From positions 1,054,001 to 1,118,000 of the forward strand of contig JAJHTX010000003.1 of assembly GCA_032164295.1 (NCBI GenBank): a DNA stretch of 64,000 bases, in the 5' to 3' direction. Origin of the DNA: Inonotus obliquus (taxonomy: Eukaryota; Basidiomycota; Agaricomycetes; Hymenochaetales; Hymenochaetaceae). The position numbers were made by a program, and so were the translations under genes. Shown here in pieces: positions 1 to 12,000 of this stretch; the stretch's first letter is position 1, and each line of letters starts with the position of its first letter. The notes beneath the pieces were generated by a model. It was not told the DNA's origin. It saw only the letters and a program-made list of their open reading frames with translations, and searched no databases.

Positions 1-1686
1 AACTCGGGGTCATCTCCCAGTACTGGGAATTCCTGCCTCAGTGAATGAGAGTACAAGACAGAAGATCCAGAAGGCAATGACAAAAGAGATGGCACGGTTA
101 ACAGTGACGTTGTTGGTAGTGTAGGTATAGATTTGTCGACCGTTAGTCCAGAGAGAGATGTGAAGTGCCAGGGTGATCAAGGGTGTAGAGTGGTGATGGG
201 GAGTTTCGACCTTCTGTCAGCGATGCGCTTAGGCCAGCTTACAATAGAGGGCCAGGCTACACTAACTTGATCAGAGAGAGTAGAGGGAAGAGAGGAGAGT
301 GAGCTTGAACGACACTAGCTGGTGTATTGACAAGGTCGAAACTGGGGAATACAGGTGAATGTGCCCCCTACTTATATCCTGAGAGCACGTGAACTACCTA
401 CTATCTATATATAAGTCATAGAATGAGATAGAACATCATAGAATGTCCCTAGAATCTTCTGGAACGGACTAAGGTTAGCTGGTAGAAAGGAATTAGTAAG
501 AAAGGACTATTAGTAAAGGAGATGGTGAGGTAAGCAAAGAGGGAGATGAAAAGAAGAAGAAATAAAAGTGTTCATGACAAGTGAATTGTGTTGCCTTTCT
601 AACACTGAGGCCCTTGTTTTTCTGGATAAGAATTCGAAAAATTTCAGAGTATAGGAAAAGATGTGTCCTTTGAACACCCAATTCAAATCCGCCCCAGAGC
701 ATGCTACACACAACTTCTCTCAGATTTAATTGCATAATATTAGAGTCTACTACTGGTAATATATGCTGATTTTTTTCTGAGGCTGGATCTGTGCTGGAAA
801 AATTAATATACTTCTACAAAGAAATAAAGGAAAATATCACAAAACCCACTCCTTTGAACACCTTGTAATATAATATTACGCTAATGCTTGGTTACGGTAA
901 ATTACAATCAAGTGCCAAGAGATCTAAATAAGTCAATGTGTCGATCACTTTGTCTGTCACGCTTGCAACTGTTTATGAAATATAAATTGATTGAATGTTT
1001 ATACCTTCATGAAACTTGGAACAAACATAGCCAGAGTAGTACTGCCTATGTACTTACTTTACTGAGTATATGCCTAGAGACATTGCAGGTCAAACTACTT
1101 TAGATACAACTCGATAAGTTTCACCAATTTCTGACAGTAGATGATTTTTATAAGCTCAAAAGCTTGCCCAAATTCTATAAAATTTTGCAAACACATTTCT
1201 TACTTTACTCTTCATATGTGGTAATTTTTCTGAGGTGAGAAACAAAGAATTGAGTGAGAGAAGCAAAGGTGTTCAAAGGAACAGACCTGTTTAAAGGACA
1301 CATCTTTTCCTGTATGCACCCGAATGTTTCCGGATAACAACTGCAACGATCACCAAGACCCCCATCAATCCAGATAACAATTGACAGATCAACGTGCTAC
1401 TCACCTGGTTGATTCTGTCTTACAAAACTCAAATGTATTATGAGAATCAATAACCAGATATGGGTTTTGTAGTCTTGTATGTGTATTGGATACTTCAATT
1501 GTTTTTTCCATTCTAGATACATTAAAAATTCATTATTTTCGGAGCCCCCCGCCAAAATCCAGATAAAAAAGGGTCTAGGGACATGCATGCTCTTGGTTTT
1601 CCATTATAAAATGGGTGTGAAGCGCCCTGAAAAATCCACATAAAAATTTCCAGATCCTGCAAGGGCCTCAAAAGGGATTGGCGGGG
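1..1686. other. intergenic, transposon-relic rich, no gene
   Basis: No convincing coding exon was found; the open frames are short and share no family motif. The stretch carries inverted copies of a short motif: TCCTTTGAACACC near 667 and 852, and GGTGTTCAAAGGA near 1268. From about 1325 there are repeated 'ccggataa/ccagataa' words like those inside element E (21783-22473). These look like remnants of short inverted-repeat elements. The last five bases (1682-1686, CGGGG) are the left target duplication of element A. Confidence 0.5.
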
Positions 1687-2195
1687 TGTAAGAACACTTT
1701 TCCTTTTTCGTCTTTTCTTATTTTTTGTATTCTATTATATTACTAATTTCCTTTCATTACTAATACCTTATGACTCCCTCCTCCTCATTCCGATATATTA
1801 CTAATACTGCATTACTAATTCCGCCCCAACCCCGATGATGCTTACTCACGCTTACTCATTCTTACTGACTCATCGGGCCCCGTTGTTTATTTGTTTATAT
1901 TGTTATGCTGCTGTGCAGCACCTTCTTAGAGTAATACCTTCCCACATTCCAAGTGTATATAAGTAGATAGATCCTGTCTCGTCTTCCCCACTCGACTCTT
2001 CTACTTACCACCACGACGTCTTAGTCATATACTGTTTCTAGACATGTGCATTACTCAAGGTTCTCCACCTTAGACATACATCGCTGACGACTGTGTACTC
2101 CCCCTCAAGACAGTGTAGAGGTTGTCTTGGTTTAACCAGACAATCTTCGTGAGAACAGGCCTCGAGCGTGCACCGCCACCTCGTCCGTCCTAACA
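1687..2195 (+). repeat. Element A 5' LTR (509 bp)
   Basis: It starts TGTAAGAAC and ends GTCCTAACA. It is nearly identical to the sequence starting at 8133, and its last 150 bases match 16479-16626. A TATA-like TATATAAG lies near 1958, followed by a C/T-rich stretch, as expected for U3/R. It lacks a roughly 58-bp duplication found in the 3' copy. No TGG-type primer-binding site follows directly, so the priming tRNA is unclear. Confidence 0.9.
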
Positions 2196-2354
2196 TAAGA
2201 GTCGAGTCTCCCCTCAGGACCGACGTCTGACTCGTCATCAACATCTCTCCTTTGCAAGCGCCCTAGTAGGTCGATATCGCATCAACCCGGGTTTACCCGA
2301 GCACGACAGAAACCCTCAACCCTGCCCGGCAACGTTGATCAACGTTGTCGTGTA

Positions 2355-2660
2355 TTGGATTCATTGAAACACCAACCCTCACTAGTCACCCTGGCTCCTA
2401 GTCGTCATCAACAACAGTACCGAAAGCCTAAGTCCTACGTCATCAAGTTCGACCCTCTCGACCACGATCCGAACAATATCATTGTTGGAACGGACAGGAA
2501 AGGACGTTGTCAGTACATCAAGCTCAAGTACCATCCCCAGCGACCAGTAGTCATTGTTAAGGAAGAAGAAGTAGAAGTGAAGATCGAGGAAGCCGACATT
2601 AAGGTCGAAGTAAAGGAAGAAGACCCTTCTAGTTGGCAGAAGTCAATCGTATGTTGGTAA
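2355..2660 (+). CDS. small acidic ORF upstream of gag in element A
   Basis: A 101-codon open frame lies between the 5' LTR and gag. Its first codon as given is TTG, so the true start is uncertain. The product would have a basic, proline-containing N-terminal half and a strongly charged tail (residues about 70-95) of alternating Val/Ile/Lys/Glu. I do not recognise it, and no comparable frame was seen in the leader of element B. It may be a chance frame, an extra gag leader or a captured host fragment. Only its position and composition can be stated. Confidence 0.25.
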   Translation: MDSLKHQPSLVTLAPSRHQQQYRKPKSYVIKFDPLDHDPNNIIVGTDRKGRCQYIKLKYHPQRPVVIVKEEEVEVKIEEADIKVEVKEEDPSSWQKSIVCW

Positions 2661-3038
2661 AATACTGGCGTTAATGTTGACGTTGCATTTTAGAGGCAAC
2701 CGTATCTGGACGAAGCAGACAGACGAAGTGTACTGCAGTTAGCGTATCTCTTTTGTCATCCCCCTCTGGATTTTTAAAGTTACTATCTCCTTCAACAATA
2801 CAATCCCTGCTCGTCGACAACAACAACAAACTCATCCTCTCCCCATTAGGCTGCCACAATAGATACCGTATCAGAGCGCGCGTGTCAGCATCTTGGTCAG
2901 CTTAGAAGTGGGAGATACAGTGGAAGTCGTCAAGGTTTCTATTATACGACAAATACTGGAAGGGAACAGCGTATAGTTTGGGATCAAGTAAAGGACAACT
3001 GGGCACACGCACCAACTAGCACCCCAGCTCCAATCTCA

Positions 3039-4322
3039 TTGTTCGCTCCCACATCTTCGACAGCTGCAAGATTCTTGGCACGCGAAGAACCTGAAGAACC
3101 ATCGGTAGGAGCATTCGATCCTCCTCAAGGTATTATATCTAGATCGCCGTCGACACACGAACCTGTTCCACCTCCTGTTGAAGAAGACCCTATTGACGTT
3201 AAACCTTCTGAAGACGAAATGTCGCACCTCACAGCAGATGTGATAGCAGCTATTGTCGCCCAAGCTCTAGTGCAAGTGGGAGTAGGACAGCCGAGAACAT
3301 TGACAAATGCACCAGCAACAGCGTCAACAGACAACCCATCTATCGATAAGCCAAGACAGTATCATGGAGGCAACGAGTATGAAGATTTCCGTCGGGAATT
3401 CATACTGTACATCTCAGAAAACCCAGAAAGGTTTGGAACCGACGTCAACCGGATCAAGTTTGTACTATCCTACCTGAAGTCAGGACGAGCTTCGACGTGG
3501 GCGCAAAACTACATTGACCAAAACACTGCAGCAGATAGAAGTTCAACCATTCCGGACGACTTCAAGAAGTTCATTGAAGCCCTCGACGCGTCTTTCAGAG
3601 ACCCCCACAGAGCATCTAAAGCGCTGGAGCAGATCTACACAGAAGTACAAGGACGTCGTACGGCTGATGAATTCTTCAACGTCTTCGAGCAACTATGAAT
3701 CTCAGCGGGACTTGTCAAGGAGGAACATAATGCTATCCTTATCCATTGTCTGGAACAGGCGGTCAACCCTGACGTCCTTCGAGGAATAATGAGAGCGGAA
3801 AAGGTACCGGTGAAGTACGACAAATGGAAAGCAAAAGCACTAGCCATCGATGCCGTGGAACAACAGCTTCAAATGCAACTACGTCCGAATCGACCACCAG
3901 TACGAACCTTCCCCCCTCTCCCCCAAACTCAATACCGTCGACCTCCAGGACCCCCACCCCAACAACAGCAAGCATCACAACCACAACATCCCCCGTTGCA
4001 GGCACAAGGAGTGAAACCGGGTACACACCCTGGAATGGGAGTTCCCATGGAAGTCGATGCAGCTCATTGTCGACTACTTTGCTGGGCGTGTAGAAAGCCT
4101 GGACACTTTGCAAACCAGTGTCCGGACCGTCAACAGGTGGTATGACAAATTATTGTGGGAATGGACCCGACGATTCGTAGGGAGATGGCGGAACAGCTTG
4201 GCGAACTGCCAGAGTCGGCTTTTGTCAAAGAAGAATACAGCGAGAAAGTTGTAGAAGTTAGGGCTACGACCAAGACCGAAGGCGTCAACGTCGAGCAGGA
4301 TTTTTCGGAAGACCAGCAGTAA
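3039..4322 (+). pseudogene. gag: gag of element A, interrupted by two stops
   Basis: The frame encodes a Gypsy-type Gag: a proline-rich N-terminus, a capsid-like region (about 3345-3860) matching the Gag of element B along its length, a proline/glutamine-rich linker, and one CCHC zinc knuckle (C-WAC-RKPG-H pattern near 4080-4125). TGA stops at 3696-3698 and 4143-4145 fall where element B has arginine codons, consistent with CGA-to-TGA changes. The frame is otherwise continuous to TAA at 4320-4322 and may extend upstream to about 2850. pol follows in the -1 frame, overlapping the last codons. Confidence 0.85.
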
Positions 4323-7300
4323 ACATCGTAACTACTGGTCAACAATCTCAGGAACTCTTGTCTTCGCTAATTTATGACTCGCATGCTGTACAGTATTTAG
4401 ATGCGCCTCAATACACCGAGTTAAAAAATCATGAGATTCTGAACGACGTAATACCTACCCCTGAAAAAGAAGACGACCTAGACGTTGATGACTACGATGA
4501 TACGTGGATGTATGACAGAAGTGTACGACCTAAGGAGGTAGAACCGGAGGCCGTTTTTGTGCGACAGACAAATGGATATCAACTGGACGTCATTGTAACC
4601 ATCATCCATCCCTTTGATCGGAAACTGACCCCCGAAGATAAACAGGAGATGGAGCAGCTAGATGGAGAAGAATACGATATGGACAGACAGGAGCTGGATG
4701 CACATGCACTCATTGACTCTGGAGCAACTGGTTCTCTCATCGACGAAGGATTTGTCGAAAGGTACAAGATCCCCACCAAACACTATATTCGTCCTATACC
4801 ACTCTTTAATGCTGATGGAACTGGCAACAAGGAGGGTTCAATGACAGAGTATGTGGAGGTACAGATGATCTTTGATGGGATACATGAAGAGACTATTTGT
4901 CTAGCGGTGACATCCCTAGTGTCAACTAACGTCTTTCTTGGATATGACTGGCTATGCAAGCACAATCCGGAAATTGACTGGAAGACGGGTGTCATGTCAT
5001 TTACTCGTTGCCTGGAGACATGTTGGTCCTTGGAGAGAGAGGCGGAAGAGTATTGTAAGAAGCAGGTCAGAAGAACGACGAAGTGGCCAGAGTATCTCGA
5101 TGAATTTGTGGACGTCTTCAGTGAGGAGAACTTTGAAAAATTGCCGGAGCATCAAGTTTGGGACCACGCCATCGAACTGAAGGCAGGTTTCAAGCCAAGC
5201 GACTGTAAGGTATACCTGCTCAATCCAAAGGAGCAGCAGGTATTACAAGAGTTCATCAACAAAAACCTCGCTTCAGGATGCATTCGACACTCTAAATCTC
5301 CAATGGCATCACCGTTCTTTTTCATCAAAAAGGAAGACGGTTCCCTTCAAGCGATTCAGGATTACAGGAAGCTGAACGAAGGAACTATCAAGAACAAGTA
5401 CCCGCTCCCTTTAATTCAAGAACTTGTTGATAAAGTCAGGAACTCTCATTACATCACCAAGCTCGATGTTCGTTGGGGATACTACAACATTTGTATTCGG
5501 GAGGGTGACGAGTGGAAGGCAGCATTTAGAACAAATCTGGGATTCTTCGAACCTACGGTTATGTTCTTCGGATTAACTAACACACCTGCAACGTTCCAAG
5601 GCTTCATAAATGACATTTTCAGAGAGCTCGTACACGAAGGACACGTCATCATTTACCTCGATGACATACTCATCTTCTCCAAAGAACAGGACAAACACCA
5701 GCAGCTGGTTAAACAAGTATTCAACGTCTTACAAAAGAACAGCCTGTATCTCAAGCCTCAGAAATGTGAGTTCGAAACAGACCACATCAAATACCTTGGT
5801 CACATCATTGGTAACAGAGTAGTAAAGGTGGATCCAAAGAAATCAAAAGTGATTCAGGAGTGGCCGGTGCTGAAGAACCTAAAGAAGTTACAGGAGTTCC
5901 TAGGGTTCAGAAACTGGTTACAACGATTCGTCAAAGATTACAGCGAGATTGTCAAACCGCTTATGAAGCTGACGGGAAAGGTAGAATGTAAGTGGGAGGA
6001 AGAGGAACAAGCCGCCTATGAGGAACTCAAGAAACGTCTATGTGAACCACCCGTGCTTGTTATTCCAAACGATGAAGGAGCATTTAGAGTTGAAGCTGAT
6101 GCATCGAACTATGCAACTGGAGGAGTATTACTACAGGAGCAAGGAGGCAAGTGGAAACTGGTGGCGTATAGATCAAAGACGTTGTCAGATGCCGAACGAA
6201 ATTACGAGATCTACAACAAAGAGATGCTCACAATTGTACAGGCTCTTAGAGAATGGCGACAGTATTTGCTAGGAGCTCGTCAACATTTTGAAGTCTAGTC
6301 AGATTATGCTAATCTTCTCTACTTCAAGTCACCACAGAAGCTGAACTACCGTCAGGCGAGGTGGTGACTCGAACTAGCCGATTACGACTTTACGTTGATT
6401 CATAAAGCAGGAACGTCAATGGGCAAAGCTGACCTTCTGTCACGACGAGCAGATTATGATAAAGGCAAACACGATAATGAGAATGTCACCTTCATAAAGG
6501 AAGACTGGTTAGTATGAGGAGTGGTGCGGACGTCACAGGAGGATGTGTTGGAAAAGGTACGGGAAGCGCAGCAGGAGGTAAAGAAAAGACCGAAGGGGGT
6601 AGTACTGAAGGATGGGTGGTTAAAGCTAGGAAACATCATCTTTGTGCCGAACAACATGAAAGAGCTTGTGTTGAAGGAGTACCATGACGCACCAATAGCT
6701 GGGCATCCTGGGACAACAAAGACCGTTAACCTCATACGCCGAAAGTTCTGGTGGCCTACAATGTTCTACGATATCCGTACGTACGTCAAAGGATGCGACA
6801 AGTGCCAAAGAAGAAAAGCTACAAGGGCAACGAGAGCAAGGAGCCTACATCTAAATGAGGTACCTGACAAGCCATGGGAAATCGTTACTGTCGATTTGAT
6901 TGGAGAGTTACCAGAATCAGAGGGATACAATGCTATCTGCGTAATTGTTGATTGCTTCAGCAAACAGATACATGCGGTACCGACTACGATGAAGTTAACA
7001 GCTGAAGAAATGGCTAGGATTTACAGGGATCATGTCTTTCATCATCATGGACTACCACGCAAGATTATCCATGATAGAGGGACCCAGTTTGATGCCAAAA
7101 TGATGAAGGAATTGTACAAGCTCCTACACATCGAAGGGAATCCATCGACGGCGTATCACCCTCAGTCTGATGGACAGACTGAATGAGTTAATCAGGAACT
7201 GGAATAGTACCTCCGCCTCTATGTGGATCATCGACAGTCGGATTGGGCAAACTGGTTGGCTATGGCTAAATTCGCATACAACAACCGGGAACACTCAGTG

Positions 7301-8095
7301 ACAAAGATGTCTCCTTTCTTTGCAAATCTTGGCAGGAATCTAGGTGACTTCTCAGACATTGCAACGTCATCCTCAAACATAGTTGCTGAAGACTTTGCAA
7401 AACAGATCAAGGAGACTCACGAGCTAGCCAAAGAAAACCTTCAGAAGGCTGCGGATGACATGAAGAAGTACCACGACTGACACATAGGAAAGTCCATAGA
7501 GTTTGCACCAGGAAACAAGGTATTTCTAGACAGACGAAATATCAAAACGACTAGGCCTACAAAGAAGTTGGAAGATAAGTGGTACGGACCTTACGAAATC
7601 GTTGAGAAGGTTGGAGCTGGCGCATATAGACTCAAGTTGCCGAAGACGTGGAAGAAGATTCACCCCGTCTTCAATGAAGTCCTACTGAAACCTGCAGTTG
7701 AGCCCTCATTCGAATCTCAGAAGAAAGCACCTCCACCACCACCTGTTCTCATTGATGAAGAAGAAGAATATGAGGTTGAAGGAATACTCGATTCACAACT
7801 GCATCAACGGAAGTTACAGTACCTGGTAAAGTGGGTAGGATACGAGGAAGCAACCTGGCAACCAGAGTTGGACTTAGGAGACAATGCGAAGGAAGCTGTC
7901 GATGAGTTCTACCAAAAACACCCAGGAGCCCCTCGTAAACTCACAATACCTCAACAGTCGTTACGTCAGATCTTCGCATACACAGAACCTCTAGACCCAG
8001 TGAATGGTTGGAAAGGAAAACCCATGGTCGCAATTGACATGGAAGATCTACCTCTCTATGTAGACCCACTTGATCAACCAGGACTGCTGGCATAA
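4323..8095 (+). pseudogene. pol: pol of element A, interrupted by six stops
   Basis: A Ty3/Gypsy polyprotein is readable in a single frame from the gag overlap to TAA at 8093-8095. In order it has an aspartic protease (DSGATG), reverse transcriptase with YLDD, RNase H, the integrase zinc finger and DDE core, and a C-terminal chromodomain (about 7760-7920). Stops at 6296 (TAG), 6365 (TGA), 6515 (TGA), 7184 (TGA), 7205 (TAG) and 7478 (TGA) replace Trp, Arg or Gln codons of element B, all explicable by C-to-T or G-to-A transitions. No frameshift was noticed, so decay appears to be by point mutation. The protein cannot be made whole. Confidence 0.9.
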
Positions 8096-8120
8096 ACATT
8101 GGTCGGGATGCCCAACCTTG

Positions 8121-8132
8121 AAGGGGAGGTGA
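8121..8132 (+). promoter_or_regulatory. polypurine tract of element A
   Basis: AAGGGGAGGTGA lies directly before the 3' LTR (TGTAAG at 8133). This is the position and composition expected of the plus-strand DNA primer of an LTR retrotransposon. Confidence 0.75.
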
Positions 8133-8519
8133 TGTAAGAACACTTTTCCTTTTTCGTCTTTTCTTATTTTTCGTATTCTATTATATTACTAATTTCCTTT
8201 CATTACTAATACCTTATGACTCCCTCCGCCCCATTCCGATATATTACTAATACTGCATTACTAATTCCGCCCCAACCCCGATGATGCTTACTCACACTTA
8301 CTCATTCTTGCTGACTCATTGGGCCCCGTTGTTTATTTGTTTATATTGTTATGCTGCTGCGCAGCACCTTCTTAGAGTAATACCTTCCCACATTCCAAGT
8401 GTATATAAGTAGATAGATCCTGTCTCGTCTTCCCCACTCGACTCTTCTACTTACCACCACGATGTCTTAAGTATTCCTCTCTTGTACTTACTTAGTTTAT
8501 TCAATCTACTTACCATCAC
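8133..8519 (+). repeat. Element A 3' LTR, first segment
   Basis: This segment is the counterpart of 1687-2024. It includes the TATATAAG box near 8402 and is cut off by element B at 8519/8520. The LTR resumes at 14735-14772 and again at 16475-16626. Near 8440-8519 a stretch 'ctacttaccaycacgaygtctta' appears, is followed by a spacer, and begins again across the B insertion. The 5' LTR has only one copy. The reassembled 3' LTR is 568 bp against 509 bp for the 5' copy. Confidence 0.88.
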
Positions 8520-8960
8520 TGTTATGCGAAACGACGGGTTCGGGGGTACTCGAACGGAGTCGGGGTCTCTCACACCAGAGCTTAGGGTACGCTGCCTCAA
8601 ACGTCGAAGACTTGTACAGCGACGGAGACGATCACGCAGGCTAAGGGATGGTGGTGGTAAGAAGATATATTTAAGTTAGTACAAACAATGAGTAAATACC
8701 TAAGGGATGGTGGTGGTAAGAAGAATAGTGAGACGGGGTACAAATGAGTCAGACTATCTACTTATATACACACCAGACGTGGGAAGGTATTACTCTAAGA
8801 AGAATATTAGTAAGGGTGGGAATAGAATATTATGGAACGTTCCGGTAAAGAGCGACTAAGCAAGATGAATAATAAGAATGAGTAAGCATGAACGGAAAAA
8901 GGAATATGACCAATGAAGAATTAAGTAAGCGAAAGTAAAGGGAAAGTTCAAGTCCTAACA
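8520..8960 (-). repeat. Element B 3' LTR (441 bp)
   Basis: On the plus strand it reads TGTTATGCGAAAC...AAGTCCTAACA. It contains the direct repeat CTAAGGGATGGTGGTGGTAAGAAG-like, twice (near 8640 and 8700). A TATA-like TATATAAG lies on the minus strand near 8766. The adjoining plus-strand TTACCCCCCCTTTAAGG (8961-8977) is the complement of a polypurine tract, which fixes this copy as the 3' LTR. Confidence 0.93.
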
Positions 8961-8977
8961 TTACCCCCCCTTTAAGG
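8961..8977 (-). promoter_or_regulatory. polypurine tract of element B
   Basis: Read on the minus strand, CCTTAAAGGGGGGGTAA abuts the 3' LTR. Its purine run and position match a plus-strand primer. Confidence 0.75.
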
Positions 8978-9003
8978 CTTGATCGTCCCGATCAAGGTTG
9001 ATT

Positions 9004-12000
9004 CTACGGCTTTCGTGGTGCTTTGGGATGTTTCTCGTAAAACTCCTCGATTACCTCCTCTGCGTTCGTCAGGTCTTCCTCAGGCTGCCACGTCGGGTCC
9101 TTGTATCCTTCCCATTTAACCAAGAATTGGAGCTTTCGCCGATGGATGCGCGAGTCCAGTATCTCTTCGACTTCATACTCTTCTTCATCATCGACAATCA
9201 GTGGAGGTTTAGGCGGCGGGTGTCTCTGAGACTCGAAAACTGGTTCGACTGCTGGTTTAAGTAACATCTCGTTGAATACCGGATGTATCTTCTTCCATGA
9301 ATGGGGAAGTTTGAGGCGGTAGGCACTCGCTCCCACCTTTTCAATAACCTCGTATGGTCCAAACCACTTGTCCTCAAGTTTACTTGTCGGTCTGGCTGTC
9401 TTGATGTTGCGCCCGTCTAAGAAAACCTTATCGCCCCGCTTGTATTCCACTGATGCTCCTGCATGTCTGTCATGAAACCTCTTCATGTCTTCCGCCGCTT
9501 GTTTGAGATTCTTTTGAGCTATCTCGTGTACTTCTTTGATGTGTTTAGCGAAATCTTCTGCGGAGAAGTTGGAAGATGATGTCACAACGTCTGTGAAGCC
9601 GGTTGGATGCATGCCTGTGTTGACAAAGAACGGGGAGAGTTTGGTCGCTGAGTGTTCCCTATTGTTGTACGCGAATTCTGCAAGAGGAAGCCAGTCTACC
9701 CAATCCGATTGCCTGTGGTTGACGTATAGGCGGAGGTATTGTTCCAGTTCTTGATTGACTCGCTCCGTCTGTCCATCCGTTTGAGGGTGATACACAGTCG
9801 AGGGATTTCCCTGAATGTGTAGTAACTTGTACAGTTCCTTCATCATTTTTGCCTCGAATTGCGTTCCTCGATCATGGATGATCTTTCGCGGTAATCCGTG
9901 AAGTCTGAAGACATGATCCCGATAGATCCTTGCCATCCCTTCTGAAGTTAACTTCGTAGTTGTCGGGATTGCATGCATCTGTTTACTGAACCGATCAACT
10001 ATAACGCAGATTGCATTATGTCCGCTCGACTCGGGTAGTTCACCTATCAGGTCTACCGTAACCACTTGCCAAGGCACCTCAGGTATCTCGTTCGGATGTA
10101 GGACCCGTCGTTTCGCTGTTCTGACTGCCTTTGTCCGTTGGCACTTGTCACATCCTCGCACGTAATTCCTGACGTCTGCAAACATTGTTGGCCACCAGAA
10201 ATCACGCCTGACCAGTTCCACCGTTTTTGACGAACCCGGATGCCCTGCCCACGGCGAGTCATGACAGACCTGAAAGACTTTGTCTCGCATCTCATCTGGC
10301 ACAAAGATCCTTCCATCCTTCTGTAGAAGACCACCTTCCTCCGTTGCCCCCTTCGGTATCTTCTCCTTCTCCAAGCTTTCTTGCGCTTCCCTGATCTTAT
10401 CTCGTAGTGCCGTCAGATCTCCAGTAAGGGCTCGAACTAGCCATTCATCCTTGATAAAGACGATGTCCTTGTTGTCTTCTTTGCCCTCATTGAACCCTGC
10501 CCGCCGTGATAGCAAATCAGCCTTTCCCATTGACGTCCCAGGCTTGTGTACCAGTACAAAGTCGAATTCCGCCAGTTCAGTTCTCCAGCATGCTTGACGG
10601 TAGTTGAGCTTGTGCGCTTCCTTAAAATACATGAGGTTCAGGTGGTCTGACCAGACCTCGAAGCGGTGTTTAGCGCCCAAGAGATATTGTCGCCAGTCAC
10701 GAAGTGCTTCGACAATTGCCAGCATCTCTTTGTCGTATATCTCGTAGTTCCTTTCAGCGTCGTTAAGTGCAGACGATCGATATGCTACTGGTTTCCATTT
10801 TCCATCCTCCTGTTGCTGTAGTAGGACTGCGCCTGTCGCATAGTTTGACGAATCGGCTTCTACTCGATATGGCTGATCATGGTTCGGTATCGCTAATACG
10901 GGCGGGCTACATAAGCGCTCCTTTAATCCTTCAAACGCCTCTTGTTGTTCCTTTCCCCATCTCCATTCAGCTTTACCGGTCAGAGACGTCAGAGGTTTAA
11001 CGATTTGACTATAGTCCTTGACAAAACGTCGTAACCAGTTCCCAAAACCCAGCACCTTCTGCAATTCTGTCACATTTCTCGGCACTGGCCAGTCTCGAAC
11101 TGCCTCACTCTTCTTCAGGTCCACCTTAAGCTCTCCTTGACCTATGACGTGTCCTAGGTATTTGACTTGGTCCACCTCGAATTCACACTTCTGCGGCTTC
11201 AGGAACAGGTGGTTATCGCGAAGTCTCTGGAATACCTCTCGTACTAGCTGGCGATGTTCATCGATATGGGAGGAGAAGATGAGTATGTCGTCGAGGTAAA
11301 CGATGATCTTGCCCTCATGTATCAAATCCCTGAAGATGTCGTTCATGAATCCTTGGAAGGTAGCTGGGGCGTTAGTTAAACCGAAGAACATGACCGTTGG
11401 TTCGAACAACCCCAGGTTTGTCCTGAAAGCCGCTTTCCACTCATCCCCTTCTCTAATACGTATGTTGTAGTATCCCCAACGTACGTCTAGCTTGGTGAAG
11501 ATCTTCGCATCCTTGACCTTGTCTACCAGTTCCTGAATAAGCGGGAGAGGGTATTTGTTCTTAACTGTTCCCTCGTTGAGCTTCCGGTAGTCTTGGATTG
11601 CTCGAAGTGAGCTGTCTTCCTTCTTGATGAAAAAGAAAGGCGACGCCATGGGTGACTTTGACTCTCGGATTCGTCCTGATGCCAAGTTCTCCTCGATAAA
11701 GCCTTTCAATACTTCCTGCTCCTTCGGGTTGAGGGGATAGACCTTGCAGTCGTTAGGTTTGAAGTCCGGTTTCAGATCGATTGCATGATCCCAGACGCGA
11801 TGTTCAGGAAGGTTCTTGAAGCTTTCTTCACTAAACACGTCTTCAAAATCATTGAGGTATATCGGCCAGTCTCGATTCGACTTGATAGCACGATTATGCA
11901 CTATTGTCGTTGCTTCAGGATTTGGATCTTGTCGGCAATCTGTAGGACATCGCGTGAACTCGATCTTCCCTGTAGTCCAGTCTATCTCCGGGTTATGCTT

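Noticed and set aside
2196..2230. tRNA primer-binding site of element A
   Set aside because: The bases after the LTR (TAAGAGTCGAG) do not begin TGG and I could not match them to a tRNA end with confidence.
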